Shown here one piece after another: positions 36,029 to 48,500 of a DNA stretch of 64,000 bases. Both the position numbers and the translations under genes were made by a program. Origin of the DNA: Micromonospora olivasterospora (lineage in GTDB: Bacteria > Actinomycetota > Actinomycetes > Mycobacteriales > Micromonosporaceae). Position 1 is the first letter of the stretch. Each line of letters opens with the position of its first letter. The stretch lies in contig NZ_VLKE01000001.1 of assembly GCF_007830265.1 (NCBI RefSeq), forward strand, positions 5,270,001 to 5,334,000, given 5' to 3'. Under the pieces are notes generated by a model. The model did no database searches and was not told the DNA's origin. It saw nothing but the letters and a program-made list of their open reading frames with translations.

Positions 36029-36870
36029 TCAGCCGACCGGCCAGGCCGCCGGGATGCGTTCCAGCACCCCGCCGGCGAACACGTCGCGCAGCCCCAGCGG
36101 CTTGAGGTGGACGTACCCGATGTGGCAGTCGCAGACGGCGTTGCCGCACGGCCGGGGCCGCAGCGCGGCCCGCCACGACCCGTCGTACAGGTTGCCGATG
36201 GGCTCGGGGATGAAGTGGCAGCGGCGCACGGTGCCGTCCCCGAGGACGGAGATCGCGGTTTCCCCGGCGTGGCAGGGCCGGCCCAGCGACAGGTGCGGGC
36301 GGACGCTGTGGCCGAACAGCGGGTCCAGTTCCGTCCACGTCGCCTCCTCGGCGGCGGCGTAGCGGCGGCCCTCGGCGGCGTTGACCCACAGGTACACGTG
36401 CGGAGGCAGCGCCGCGCGCAGGGCCCGCGCCTCGGCCAGGTGCTCCGGCAGCCCGACCACGCCGACGGAGAACCGGACGCCCAGCTCCGTCAGGCGGGCG
36501 CAGCGCGCCAGGAACCGGTCCCGGTCGACCTGCCCGGGGTGGTACGTCGTCCACAGCGCGGCCCGCGCCGCGTCGGCGTCGGCCAGCCAGTCCACCCGGG
36601 CGGCCAGGTTGGTCTGGATGACCACCCGCTCGACGTGCGGCAGGTGCGACAGCGACACCATCGCCTCCCGGTACCAGCGGCGGGTCAGCCCCTCGCCCCA
36701 CGGGGTGAACAGCACCGACAGCCGTACGTCGGTGGTGGCCGCCACCCAGCCGGCGAACCGCTCCAGCGCGGCCCGGTCGGCGCGCAGCAGCTCCGGCGGG
36801 GCGGAGGTCAGCCACGGGCCGACCGCGTCGGAGCGGGCCAGCCCGACAGCCACTGGAACGGCTACAAGGT
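36029..36870 (-). pseudogene. STM4011-like radical SAM protein, N terminus missing
   Basis: Reading leftward from about 36870 to TGA 36029 gives the body of a STM4011-family radical SAM protein: LLRADRAALERFAGWV, RLSVLFTPWGEGLTRRWYRE, VVIQTNLAARVDWL, ALWTTYHPGQVDRD, PPHVYLWVNAAEG and GTVRRCHFIPEPIGNLYDG with the C-terminal Cys cluster AVCDCHIGYVHL. The first 30-40 residues, which should carry the CxxxCxxC iron-sulphur site, are replaced by unrelated sequence. The partner STM4012-4014 genes are not in the window. The enzyme's substrate is unknown even for intact members. Confidence 0.75.
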
Positions 36871-36912
36871 CGACATTGCCAAGAACTCCTGCGTAGGCCG
36901 GCCCCGACCCGG

Positions 36913-38265
36913 CTACGCGCCGGTCACGGTCACGTCGGCGGCCGGTTCCGGCTGGGCGGCCACCGCGGCCGGGGGCCCCGCCTCCGGGCGGGCCTGCACT
37001 GTCGGGTACTCGGCCGTCGCGCCGCCGCCCGCCGCGGCGGCCATCACCGCCGCCGCCGCCAGGTCGGCCACCCGCTTCGCCTCCCGCTGCACCCGGGCCC
37101 GGACGTCCTTCGCGTGCCGCTCGGCCTCCTCGGCCGCCCTGCGCGCCTCGTCCAGCCGGCCCGTCTCCACCGTCAGCTCCTGCCGGACCGCGGCGAGGCG
37201 CTGCTGCAACCGGCCGATCTCGTGCTCGAACGCGGCCCCCTCCTCGCGGGCCTGCGCCAACTGCTGCTGCGCCGTGTCCAGCTCGGCGTGTATCTGGACC
37301 AGCGCCTGCCGCTGGCCGCCGATCTCCTGCTGCAGGGCGGTCAGCTGCTCCTGGTGCACGGTCGCCTGCTCGTCGGCCCGCTTGCGGACCTCCGTCGAGT
37401 ACTGCTGCGCCTCCGCGATCAGGTTGGCGATCTTCTGCTCCGCGGCGGTCAGTTGGGCGGCCACGTCCCGCTCGGCCGCCGCGCGGTACTCGGCCAGCTC
37501 CTGCTCGGCAGCCGTCCGCCGCTCGCTGATCTCCCGCTCCACGTTGACCCGCCACTGCGCCAGCTCCTGCTGGCTCTGCGCGCGCGCCGCCTGCACCTCC
37601 TGCTGGATCTGCGTACGGGCCGCCTTGGTCAGCGCGTCGGCGGCGGCCTGGGCCTGCTCGACCTGCTGGGTGGTCAGCTCGTTGATCCGCTTCGCCTCCT
37701 GCTGGGCGTGCTCGTGCGCGGCCTCGCCGTCGACCCGCAGCTGCTCCACCAGCTCCTGGATGTCCGCGAGCTGAGCCTCCGCCGCCGCCCGGCGCTCCTC
37801 GTACGCCTTCTCCTGCTCCGCCCGGCGCGCCGACAGCCGCGTCTCCAGCTCCTGCACCGCCTGGGCGGCGTGCTCCCGCGCCTCGACGACCACCCGCTCC
37901 GCCTCCGCCTGCAGCTCACCGGCCTGCTGCGCGGCGCTCTCGGTGATCACGCCGGCCTGCTTCTCCGCCAGCGCCAGGATCTGGTCGACCATCGGCCCCA
38001 GGTCGCGGAACGAGGCCCGGTCCACCTGCGCGGGGCGCTGGCGCAGCTCGGCCACCTCCGCCTGCAGCTGCTGGTACTGGATGGTCAGGCCCCGCAGCTG
38101 GTGCTGCGCCCGGTCCCGCTCGGCCATCAGCGCCGCGGCGGTGGCGTCGGCCTGCTCGACGTACCGGTCGACCTGCCGCTTGTCGTAGCCGCGCAACGCC
38201 TGCTCGAAGCTCGGCCGCCCGCTCGCCTCCGTGCGTACCGGAAACGGCTCCCCGCCGTTGGACAT
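36913..38265 (-). CDS. Long coiled-coil protein of the DivIVA/Scy/FilP type
   Basis: 450 residues. After a DivIVA-like N terminus (FEQALRGYDKRQVDRYVEQA), nearly the whole protein from about 45 to 390 is a heptad-rich coiled coil with many Gln, Glu and Ala, and an Ala/Pro-rich tail. In actinobacteria such proteins (Scy, FilP, Wag31 relatives) build cytoskeletal assemblies at growing cell poles. ATG 38265 is selected because ACGGAGGGT precedes it; an upstream ATG at 38307 has no such site. No neighbouring partner is obvious. Confidence 0.8.
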   Translation of the reverse strand: MSNGGEPFPVRTEASGRPSFEQALRGYDKRQVDRYVEQADATAAALMAERDRAQHQLRGLTIQYQQLQAEVAELRQRPAQVDRASFRDLGPMVDQILALAEKQAGVITESAAQQAGELQAEAERVVVEAREHAAQAVQELETRLSARRAEQEKAYEERRAAAEAQLADIQELVEQLRVDGEAAHEHAQQEAKRINELTTQQVEQAQAAADALTKAARTQIQQEVQAARAQSQQELAQWRVNVEREISERRTAAEQELAEYRAAAERDVAAQLTAAEQKIANLIAEAQQYSTEVRKRADEQATVHQEQLTALQQEIGGQRQALVQIHAELDTAQQQLAQAREEGAAFEHEIGRLQQRLAAVRQELTVETGRLDEARRAAEEAERHAKDVRARVQREAKRVADLAAAAVMAAAAGGGATAEYPTVQARPEAGPPAAVAAQPEPAADVTVTGA

Positions 38266-38534
38266 GCGCAACCCTCCGTAGACGTCAGACCCGGCGCGTG
38301 ACCGCACCGCGGGGCGTGGTGTCGCGCAACGCTACCGCCGCCGCCCGATGCCGAACACCCCACCCCGGACCCGCCGCCCGGCGGCGGGACCACCCATCCG
38401 GACCTGGGTCGGGTCCTACGGGGTTCCCGACGATCCCGGAACCTCAAATCATCCTCAAGATCCTGGCCCCGGCCCCCTTTGGACGATCATGATGGCCCGC
38501 ATGCACTCCCTGCTCAATCCCCCTTCGGAGTCGC
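38266..38534. other. Divergent intergenic region
   Basis: About 270 bases between divergent genes, with AT-richer stretches near 38440-38470 (CCTCAAATCATCCTCAAGATCC) likely to hold the rightward promoter. No gene or repeat is supported. Confidence 0.3.
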
Positions 38535-39233
38535 ATGCGAATGAGACGATCCACCGTCATCGTCCTCTCCACAGTCCTCGCCGCCACGCTCGGCACCGTC
38601 ACCGCGCCGGCGGTGGCGCTCGGTCAGCCGGCCCCGGCCGGCGCGGCCGCGGCGGAGCCCAACCAGGTCACCAATCTCACCGTCCGGCAGGGCGACGGGT
38701 ACGCCACGCTGGCCTGGACGCCGGTGGACGGCGCCACGGACTACCAGATCGAACGCACCCCGGTCGACGCCGGCGGCGCCGCCGCGGGCCCGTCTGTGGT
38801 GGTCGGCGTGTGGCGGCCCAACCGACAGGTCAACAACGGGTCGCCGACGTTCGCCGACGCCGGGTTCAACCCGGGTGACCGGTTCCAGTGGCGGGTGCGC
38901 GCCATGCTCGTCATCGGCTACCCGACCCCGCCGGCCACCCCGGAGGCGGTCGCCGCAACCTCGCCGCTGGCGATCAACTGCAACGTGCACGGCAACGAGC
39001 CGGGCGACCGCGAGGCCTGCCTGATCATGGCCCGCCAGCTCGCCTTCGGCACCGACGCCCGCACGATCGACCTGCTGTCGCACAGCACCGTTCTGATCGT
39101 CCCGACCATCAACGGCGACGGCCGGGCGGCGAACACCCGGGGCAACTCCACCGGGCAGGACCTGAACCGCGACTACTCGCTGATCCGCCAGCCGGAGACC
39201 GCGGCGTACGTCAACATGCTCCGCGAGTACTGA
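38535..39233 (+). pseudogene. Secreted M14 zinc carboxypeptidase, truncated
   Basis: 232 residues. Signal peptide (STVLAATLGTVTAPAVA), then a fibronectin III-like domain at about 41-125 (TNLTVRQGDGYATLAWTPVD), then the start of an M14 carboxypeptidase: INCNVHGNEPGDREACLIMA (zinc His and Glu, HxxE) and STGQDLNRDY (substrate-binding Asn/Arg). It stops at TGA 39231-39233 after LREY, before the second zinc His and the catalytic Glu, so roughly the last 150-200 residues are missing. The ribosome site before ATG 38535 is good. Confidence 0.72.
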
Positions 39234-39307
39234 CCCGACCCGCCCGCGGCGTCATGGGGCCCCGGCGGCCCCGGCGGCCCCGCGACGGTGTGACGGGGCG
39301 GGGCCGC

Positions 39308-39964
39308 TCAGCGGCGTCGGGCCAGGACGACATGGTCGACGAGGGTGCCCGTCTCGCCGTCCGGGCCGGTGCCCGTGCGGTGCGCGGCCCCGAGGCGTTC
39401 GGTGTGCCAGCCGTCCGGGGCGAGGTCGAGGGCGGCCAGGATCTCCTCCGGGCTGGCGAACCGGGCGTGCGGGTGGCTCTCGCGGGCCCACGGCGGGGGC
39501 GCGCCGTGCTCGACGACCAGGAGCCGGCCGCCGGGCGCGACGGCCCGCGCCGCCGCGCGCAGCACCGCCTCCCGGGGCAGCTCCAGCGGGGACTGGAGGA
39601 ACTGCGCCGAGACCAGGTCGTACCGGCCGGCGGGGAAGGTCCGGGTCAGGTCGTGCCGGGCCACGGTGATCCGGGACGCCACGCCGGCCCGGGTCGCCTC
39701 GGCGGTCAGCCGGTCCAGGGCGGTGGTGGAGACGTCCACGGCGGTGACCCGCCAGCCCCGGCCGGCCAACCAGATCGCGTCGCCGCCCTCACCGCAGCCC
39801 AGATCGAGCGCGGCGCCGGGTGGCAGCGGCTCCACGACCTCGGCCAGGACGGCGTTCGCCCGGCCGCTCCACACCCGGTCGCGCCGCTGGTACAGCTCCT
39901 CCCAGAAACCGGCGGTGTCCGCGTCCACCGCCGGGTCCACCGGGTACGCCCTGGGCTCGGTCAT
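39308..39964 (-). CDS. Class I SAM-dependent methyltransferase
   Basis: 218 residues, intact. N-terminal FWEELYQRRDRVWSGRANAV is typical of the TehB-like / thiopurine-type group of small methyltransferases. The SAM site is LDLGCGEGGDAIWLAGRGW, then VDVSTTALDRL, RHDLTRTFPAGRYDLVSAQF and GGRLLVVEHG. It may detoxify small molecules or oxyanions; the substrate is not known. It is followed on its upstream side by two strong palindromes (40047-40083) that could control it. Confidence 0.85.
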   Translation of the reverse strand: MTEPRAYPVDPAVDADTAGFWEELYQRRDRVWSGRANAVLAEVVEPLPPGAALDLGCGEGGDAIWLAGRGWRVTAVDVSTTALDRLTAEATRAGVASRITVARHDLTRTFPAGRYDLVSAQFLQSPLELPREAVLRAAARAVAPGGRLLVVEHGAPPPWARESHPHARFASPEEILAALDLAPDGWHTERLGAAHRTGTGPDGETGTLVDHVVLARRR

Positions 39965-40046
39965 CGTGTCCCCCTCCGCGCCGGGCGGACGGCCGCCGCC
40001 CCGACCCGGCGATGGTCCGCCACCGGCGCACCGGACGGCAAGCGTC

Positions 40047-40083
40047 TTTGCCGGTTCGGCAAACGGCGTGGTTCGCGCGAACC
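40047..40083. promoter_or_regulatory. Pair of palindromes upstream of the methyltransferase
   Basis: TTTGCCG-GTT-CGGCAAA (40047-40063) and GGTTCGCGCGAACC (40070-40083) are perfect inverted repeats 6 bases apart. They lie in the gap after katG and about 85 bases upstream of the methyltransferase start, a suitable place for operators. No regulator gene is adjacent. Confidence 0.4.
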
Positions 40084-40098
40084 CGGAGGTACCCCGAG

Positions 40099-40126
40099 CC
40101 CCGGTCGGTTCGCCCGCCGACCGGGG
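40099..40126 (-). terminator. Terminator of furA-katG
   Basis: CCCCGGTCGG (40099-40108) pairs with CCGACCGGGG (40117-40126), loop of 8, 12 bases beyond the katG stop on the minus strand. Confidence 0.6.
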
Positions 40127-40138
40127 CCCGGGGGCGCG

Positions 40139-42803
<2,665 letters not shown>

Positions 42804-42829
42804 GGTGCGCAGTATGCTCCACTTTCTTC

Positions 42830-42842
42830 TTGAATGCATCAA
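42830..42842. promoter_or_regulatory. Probable FurA operator
   Basis: TTGAATGCATCAA is a near-perfect palindrome in a short AT-rich island 27 bases upstream of furA, next to the -10-like CATACT on the minus strand. It resembles the AT-rich sites bound by FurA/FurS/CatR-type repressors upstream of catalase genes. Confidence 0.5.
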
Positions 42843-42888
42843 ATGGCGCGCGCACCTCGGGGATGGGTGAACGAGGACGGGACGCGGG

Positions 42889-43862
42889 CTACAGCCCGAT
42901 GCGGGCCTGGTAGACGCGGTGCTGGGCGCCCCGGAGGAACAGCCGCAGCTCGCCGCCGTAGACGGTGGCCGCCGGTGCCGCCTTCGCGCCCGCGGGCCCG
43001 CCAGGGTCGTCCACCCGGACCAGGCTCCCGTCGTCGCCGACAGCGAGTTGCTCCGGACCTGGCCGTCGTCGCCGCGGGCGAACAGGCGCAGTTCGCCGCC
43101 GTAGACGGTCGCCGCGGGGGCGGACCGCGCGCCCGCCGCCCCGGGGACGGTGGTCCAGCCGGACCAGGTGCCGGTGGTGGAGTAGCGGTTGGTGCGGAGC
43201 CGGCCGGTGACGGTGGTGGTGAACAGGTGCAGTTCGCCGCCGTAGACGGCGGCGGCGGGGGCGGTGACCGAGTTCGTGGCGCCGGGGATGCCGGTCCAGC
43301 CCGACCAGGCGCCCGTCGGGGCAGACAGTCGGTTGGTGCGCACCTGGCCGCCGGCGGCACGGGCGAACAGGTGCAGTTCGCCGCCGTAGACGGCGGCGGC
43401 GGGGGCGGTGGCCGCGTTGGCGATGCCGGGGACGGTGGTCCAGCCGGACCAGGTGCCGGTGGTGGAGTAGCGGTTGGTGCGGAGCCGGCCGGTGACGGTG
43501 GTGGTGAACAGGTGCAGTTCGCCGCCGTAGACGGCGGCGGCGGGGGCGGTGACCGAGTTCGTGGCGCCGGGGACGGCGGTCCAGCCCGACCACGCGTCGG
43601 CCGTGAGCGAGTACCGGTTCGACCGCACCTCGCCGCCCGGGCCCCGAACGAACAGGAACAGGTCGCCCGCGTACGGCACCGCGGCCGGCCCGGAGCGAGC
43701 CCGGGCCGGGTCGGGCACGGGAGCCCAGCCGGACGCCGACGAGGGCTGGGGCTGACCGGAGCCGCCCGCCTCGGCCGCGCCGGCCGGCGCGAGCAGCAGG
43801 GCCGCACCGAGGACGACGACGGACAGGCGCCGCAGCGGCCCGCCCACCTTGATCGCGCGCAT
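42889..43862 (-). CDS. Secreted repeat protein, beta-propeller lectin-like (one-base frameshift near the end)
   Basis: About 323 residues after repair. Signal peptide RLSVVVLGAALLLAPAGAAEA, then five to six repeats of about 47 residues built on the pattern APAAAVYGGELHLF-x-R-TNRYS-x-TWSGWTxVPG. Such repeats form a six-bladed propeller seen in bacterial fucose-binding (PLL-type) and sialidase-like proteins. The last blade is in another frame; one base is missing near 42993, giving the end YGGELRLFLRGAQHRVYQAR before TAG at 42889. Some repeats are almost identical in DNA (43128-43270 against 43430-43570), showing recent duplication or conversion. Confidence 0.75.
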
Positions 43863-44060
43863 TTGTCACTCCCTTGTGGACGGTCGGTGCCAGGTGGCCG
43901 CCAGGTCGACGGGGCTCAGGGACATCATCCCCGCCGTCAGTCGCGTCGTACAGCCGTACGGTCGCAAACCCGATCTCGGTGGCTCGGGCGCGCTGCCACG
44001 TTGACATCCCTCGCATCCCGCCGGAGAGTGAGATCCGGACCGGTCGATCGAGAGGAGCCG

Positions 44061-44192
44061 GCCGGCGGGCAGGGCGATTACCAGTACGTGTGGGTCGCCT
44101 CGCTGCTCGTGACGCTGCCCGTGCTGCTGCTGTTCAGCTTCGGTCTGCGTTACTTCATCGAGGGTGTGGCCACCCAGGGCCGCAAGGGCTGA
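44061..44192 (+). pseudogene. C-terminal fragment of a sugar-type ABC transporter permease
   Basis: The frame ending at TGA 44190-44192 reads GDYQYVWVASLLVTLPVLLL, then FSFGLRYFIEGVATQGRKG, the standard end of MalG-type carbohydrate permeases (last helix plus the F-x-Q/R-Y-F-x-x-G signature). Nothing else of the transporter is present; sequence before 44060 does not fit. It is followed at once by a perfect terminator. Confidence 0.5.
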
Positions 44193-44225
44193 CGGGGTAC
44201 GGGGGTGACGCCCCCGTACCCCGTC
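44191..44225. terminator. Bidirectional terminator
   Basis: GACGGGGTACGGGGG (44191-44205) pairs over 15 bases with CCCCCGTACCCCGTC (44211-44225), loop TGACG. It lies between the convergent permease fragment and the SDR gene. Confidence 0.7.
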
Positions 44226-44235
44226 GCCAGAGCGC

Positions 44236-45063
44236 TCAGGCGCGGGTGTGCTGACCCGCCTTCACGACCTGGTCGTACTCGCTGCGTCGGGCGTCGTAGG
44301 CGGCCTCCAGGAACGCCTCTGAGTCTGGTCCCACCGGCAGCCGCAGCGGCGGCGACTCCAGCTGGCCGAGCCGCCAGACCACGTCGGCGAAGAGTTCGGG
44401 GGAGTTGACCTCCATGCTGGCGTTCATGCCGCGCAACGCGCCGAGCATGCCGTCGCTGACCGGCGTGTAGTCCGGGATCCGGCGCTCCGGCATGGCCAGG
44501 TTGGTGCTGTATCCGGTGGCGAAGCCGCCCGGCTGCAGGATGGTCACCTTCACCCCGAGGTGCGCGGCCTCGGTGGCCAGCGACTCGGCCGCCCCCTCCA
44601 CCGCGAACTTGCTCGCGGTGTACGCGGCGAGCCCCGGGAAGGGGACTGTGCCGGCGACCGAGCTGACGAAGACGGCGTGCCCGCTGCGCTGCTTCCGCCA
44701 CACCGGCAGCACCGCCCGGGTGAGCCGCCACGGCCCGAACACGTTGGTGTCGAACTGCGCGGCCAGCTCGGCGTCGGAGACCTCCTCGAAGGTGCCGAAC
44801 TGGCCGTAGGCCGCGTTGTTGACCAGGACGTCGACGCCGCCGAACGCGTCCACCGCCCGCCCGACCGCCGCCGCGCACTGCGCCGGATCCCGTACGTCCA
44901 GGGCTGCGGCCACCACGGTGTCCGGGTGTCGTGCCACCAGCCAGTCGAGGGTCTCCGGCCGCCGGGCCGTCGCCACCACCCGCTCTCCCTCGCTGGCGAG
45001 CCGGGCCGCGAGGGCCCGACCGAGTCCGCTCGAACACCCCGTGACCAACCACCGCTTCGTCAT
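44236..45063 (-). CDS. Short-chain dehydrogenase/reductase
   Basis: 275 residues, intact. Classical SDR: TGCSSGLGRALAARLASEGE (NAD(P) loop), LDVRDPAQC, LVNNAAYGQFGTFEEV (NNAG-type motif), FVSSVAGTVPFPGLAAY (Ser) and YTASKFAVEGAAESL (Tyr-x3-Lys). The TGCSSGLG variant and overall length match the oxidoreductases often annotated as SDR family proteins of unknown substrate. ATG 45063. Confidence 0.92.
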   Translation of the reverse strand: MTKRWLVTGCSSGLGRALAARLASEGERVVATARRPETLDWLVARHPDTVVAAALDVRDPAQCAAAVGRAVDAFGGVDVLVNNAAYGQFGTFEEVSDAELAAQFDTNVFGPWRLTRAVLPVWRKQRSGHAVFVSSVAGTVPFPGLAAYTASKFAVEGAAESLATEAAHLGVKVTILQPGGFATGYSTNLAMPERRIPDYTPVSDGMLGALRGMNASMEVNSPELFADVVWRLGQLESPPLRLPVGPDSEAFLEAAYDARRSEYDQVVKAGQHTRA

Positions 45064-45176
45064 CGCCGTCGACCCGTTCCATCCGCTGGGGCACCTGTCG
45101 ATGGGAGGTTGGCAGAGCGGGCCGGGCAGGTGAAGGGGTACGGGCTGTCGCCAATCGGATTCGTCGGCTATCCGGC

Positions 45177-45440
45177 TTGTTCGATGGCTCTGGCAGGCCG
45201 GCGTCCGGGCCGGCGGACCTCCCGAGGCAGGGGCCGAGAGGCAACCCACTGCCACTCGACGACCTTCCCCTGCTGGACGACCCGGTCCTACCGTCCCTTC
45301 CCCCACTGCCGGGGCCGCTCGACGTCGACCCCGAGCTGCCCGACCTGGGGCACCTACCTTCTCTCGGCTCCCTGCCGAAGCCGCCACCGATCCCGAGGCT
45401 GCCCGGGGCGGTGGTTCCCACGGCGGTGGTGTCGCCCTGA
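45177..45440 (+). CDS. Possible Pro/Leu/Asp-rich C-terminal region
   Basis: The + frame from about 45177 to TGA 45438-45440 gives 87 residues dominated by Pro, Leu and Asp with a regular pattern (LPLLDDPVLPSLPPLPGPL). Low-complexity regions like this occur in surface or exported proteins. There is no convincing ribosome site or upstream domain, so it may be a fragment or an artefact of GC-rich intergenic DNA. The rest of 45064-45470 shows nothing else. Confidence 0.25.
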   Translation: MFDGSGRPASGPADLPRQGPRGNPLPLDDLPLLDDPVLPSLPPLPGPLDVDPELPDLGHLPSLGSLPKPPPIPRLPGAVVPTAVVSP

Positions 45441-45473
45441 CCGTGCGCCCCCGACCGCAGCGCGGACGGGGGC

Positions 45474-45508
45474 GGCGCCGGTGGTGGCGGGAGGCCACCA
45501 CCGGCGCC
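45474..45508 (-). terminator. Terminator of the DUF6603 operon
   Basis: GGCGCCGGTGGTGGC (45474-45488) pairs perfectly over 15 bases with 45494-45508, loop GGGAG, 9 bases beyond the stop of the last gene of the long leftward operon. Confidence 0.7.
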
Positions 45509-45516
45509 GGGCGCCG

Positions 45517-48500
45517 TCAGTGCCGGCACTCCGGCATCGAGTCCAGGTTGTTCGGCGAGCTGCCGTCGGCCACCGTCCGCAGGTAGGGCCGGCCGTTCTT
45601 CGGGCGCACCACCCGGATCTCGGTACGTTTGGCGCCGGGCTGCTCGATGTAGAACGCGAACCGGCCGGTGGTGATGAAGTCGATGGCCTCGGCCACCGGG
45701 ATGAGGAAGTGGCTGCCGTCGGCGTTCGTGCCACCGAGCGCGGTCACCGTCCGGTTGCTCGACGAGCCGCCGGTGCTGCGGATGCAGGTGATCCGCACCG
45801 GCACGGCGCTGTCGAAGTAGGCGGTGTCCGGCGCGAGCGCCACCTGGAGCCAGCCCTCGCTGGTGACCGCCGGCTCGTCCGGCAGGCGGGCGTCCACCGT
45901 GGCGGCGACGACCTCGTCGGTGGCCCAGGCCCCCGGGCCGGGCCGGCGGTGCCAGGTCCACACCCCCCGCACGTCCTGCGGCAACGGCAGCCGGGTCTCG
46001 GTGGCCTCGCGCAGCACGGGGCCGTAGCGCAGGGCCGGCGACAGCCGGGACAGTGCCCGGCCCGTCCACTCCCGCAGCAGGCCGACGCCCTTCTGCGGCA
46101 CCAGCCCGGTGGTGATGTGCACGTCCGACCCGGGTGCCATCAGCAGGGTCACCGGCACCGGCACCCCCGGCGTCACGGTGAACGTCCCCGAGGTCTCCAG
46201 GTAGGGCGAGCGCAGCGGATCGAGCCCGGGCGAGGCGGCGGCGCCGGAGCCGTCCGGCAACCCCGGCGCCAGCAGCGCGACCGCCGGGTCGACCAGGTGG
46301 CAGCGGTCCATCTCGTCGCCCACGCAGTACGCCAGCAGCCCGTCCTGGCTGCGCGCGAGGTCGCCCAGTCGCACCGGCACGGCGGTGGTGGCGTTCTCCG
46401 CCGGCTGGCGGGGGTCCTCCACCTCCACCTTCACGTACGCCCGTACCACCGCCACCGGGCGGCCCAGCAGCAGCGCGAGGTGCTCGTCGCCGGAGCGGCC
46501 CGTCAGGTCCACCGTCCACCGGGTCGTGTCCAACGCCCGCAGCAACGCCTCCAGCGCGCTCTGCCCGACGCCGGCCGCGCGTCCGTCGCGCCGGGCGGCG
46601 GCGAGCGCGTTGTCGGCCGCCAGCAGCCCGTCGGCGAACCGGCCCAGGTACGTGTTGGGCAGGAACCGGCTCGGCGCCGCGCCCAGCGTGGCCGGGCGCC
46701 CCGGGTCCTCCTCCCACGCGGTCACCCGCTCGGGGTCGGGGCGCAGCCGGCCGTACGCGGTCCCGGCCGCGTCGAAGAACTCCAGCGTGCGGTCCGTCGG
46801 CGACGGCACGAGGTAGCCGCAGACGGGACTGACCCCGGCGCTGGCGTCGCGCAGCGCCCCGGTGGCGTCGGCGAAGCGCAGCAGCGCCCGGGCCGGCGCG
46901 GTGAACCGGGGCCGCAGCGCCGCCAGGTCCGGCTGCCCGGGCACCTTCAGGGTCGCTCCGGTGCGTACCTGTGCCGGAGCCGGCGCGGCCGCGCCCAGCA
47001 GCTCCAGGTACCGGCCGAAGCCGTCGACCAGCCGGGCCCGGTCCAGCCGCAGGAAGCCGGCGCGCAGGGCGACGAAGTCCGCGGGCCGCGGCGTGGGCGC
47101 CGGGGTCGCCGAGTCCGGGGCGTCCGGGGCGTCGACCACGGCGCCGGTCGGGTCGCCGCGTAGCTCGGCGGCGATGCCGGTCAGCTCGCCGCCGAGCAGG
47201 TCGCGCTCGTCGGCCCCGGCGCCCGCGGGGTCCAGCAGCGTCCCGGCGGCGGGGGAGAGCATGACGCGCCCCCGGAGCACCCGCGCCCGGTTCTCCGCCG
47301 GCCGCCGCACCGGTCCCGGCAGCACGAAGTCGGTGTCGTCCAGCCGCCAGTCGTGCGCGCCCCGGGGTGAGGGCAGGTAGCTCGCCTCCCACTCCAGCAG
47401 CAGGGGGTTCCATGGCCGGCTCGGCGGCGTCACCCCCACCGGGCTGGGCAGCGTCCCCTCGACCGTGGCCCCCGGCGGGGGCAGGGTCGGGTCGTCGTGG
47501 TCGGGGTCGAACGCCACCCACCAGGCCGCCCGCGCCGCCGCCACGGGCGCCGGCGCGGTGTCGGTGCCCTGGGCCAGGTCCGGTGCCGAGCCGGGGTCGA
47601 GGCAGGCCAGCTCCACCAGCAGCTCGGCGGCGGCGGCCGGCACCCCGTACGCGGCGGGCAGCCCGGCCAGCGGCGCCGCGGGCAGCACGTCGGCGCCCCG
47701 GCCCGGGTCACCGGCGGCGACCCCGAAGGCGCGCACCGCCTGCCCCTCGAGCCGGCACAGCAGGGTGCCGATGTCGGAGTAGCGGCCGTCCGCGCCGTGT
47801 TTCGGGCTGCGCCCGCCGCCGGAGACCACCAGCGCGGGCTCCAGCGCGTGCCACACCCGCGGCGCCGTCCGCTCCACCTGGACGAACGAGCCGCCCTCGG
47901 TCGCGTCGCCGGCCGGCTGCCAGATGTACTCGTTGCCGGCGGCGGCGGGCGCCGAACCGAACCGGGCCTGGTGCAGGTCGGCGTCCAGGCGGGCGTCGGC
48001 GTCCGTGCCGTCGGCGTCGGCCAGCGCGCCGAGCAGCAGGCCCTCCACGAGCCGGGCGGCGGCGAACTGGTCCTCCGGCTCGGCGGCCACGGCGGCCAGC
48101 GACTCGGCCAGCGTCTCGCCGACGGCCAGGGTGACGTCCCGTGCCGCCGGCCGGTAGTCCACCTCCCGGCCGAGCAACCCGCCGTCGCCCGGCCAGCCGG
48201 GCGTGGGCCAGCCGATCGCGACGGCCGCCGCGTGGTAGACGGACCGGTCCGGCACGGGCTGCCCGACCGGGCGCGGCGGGTGGATCTCCCAGCCGAGCTC
48301 CTCCATCCGTCGGGTGTGCTCCACCTCGCCGGTGACCCGCAGCGGGTCCTGCGCCGGGCTGGTGTACCAGCCCAGCACCAGGTACGCCACGGGGCCGGTG
48401 ACGCCGGCGAGGTCGTCGTGCAGCGCGAACCGGTGGGTGACGTTGTCGTAGTAGCCGGCCCAGCCGAGGTCGCCGTGCCCGAGGGCGGTCAGCGGCGACT

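Noticed and set aside
42834..44192. 452-codon Gly-rich + strand frame
   Set aside because: Most of it mirrors the propeller gene on the other strand. Only the last 44 codons look like real protein (sugar permease end) and are listed separately.
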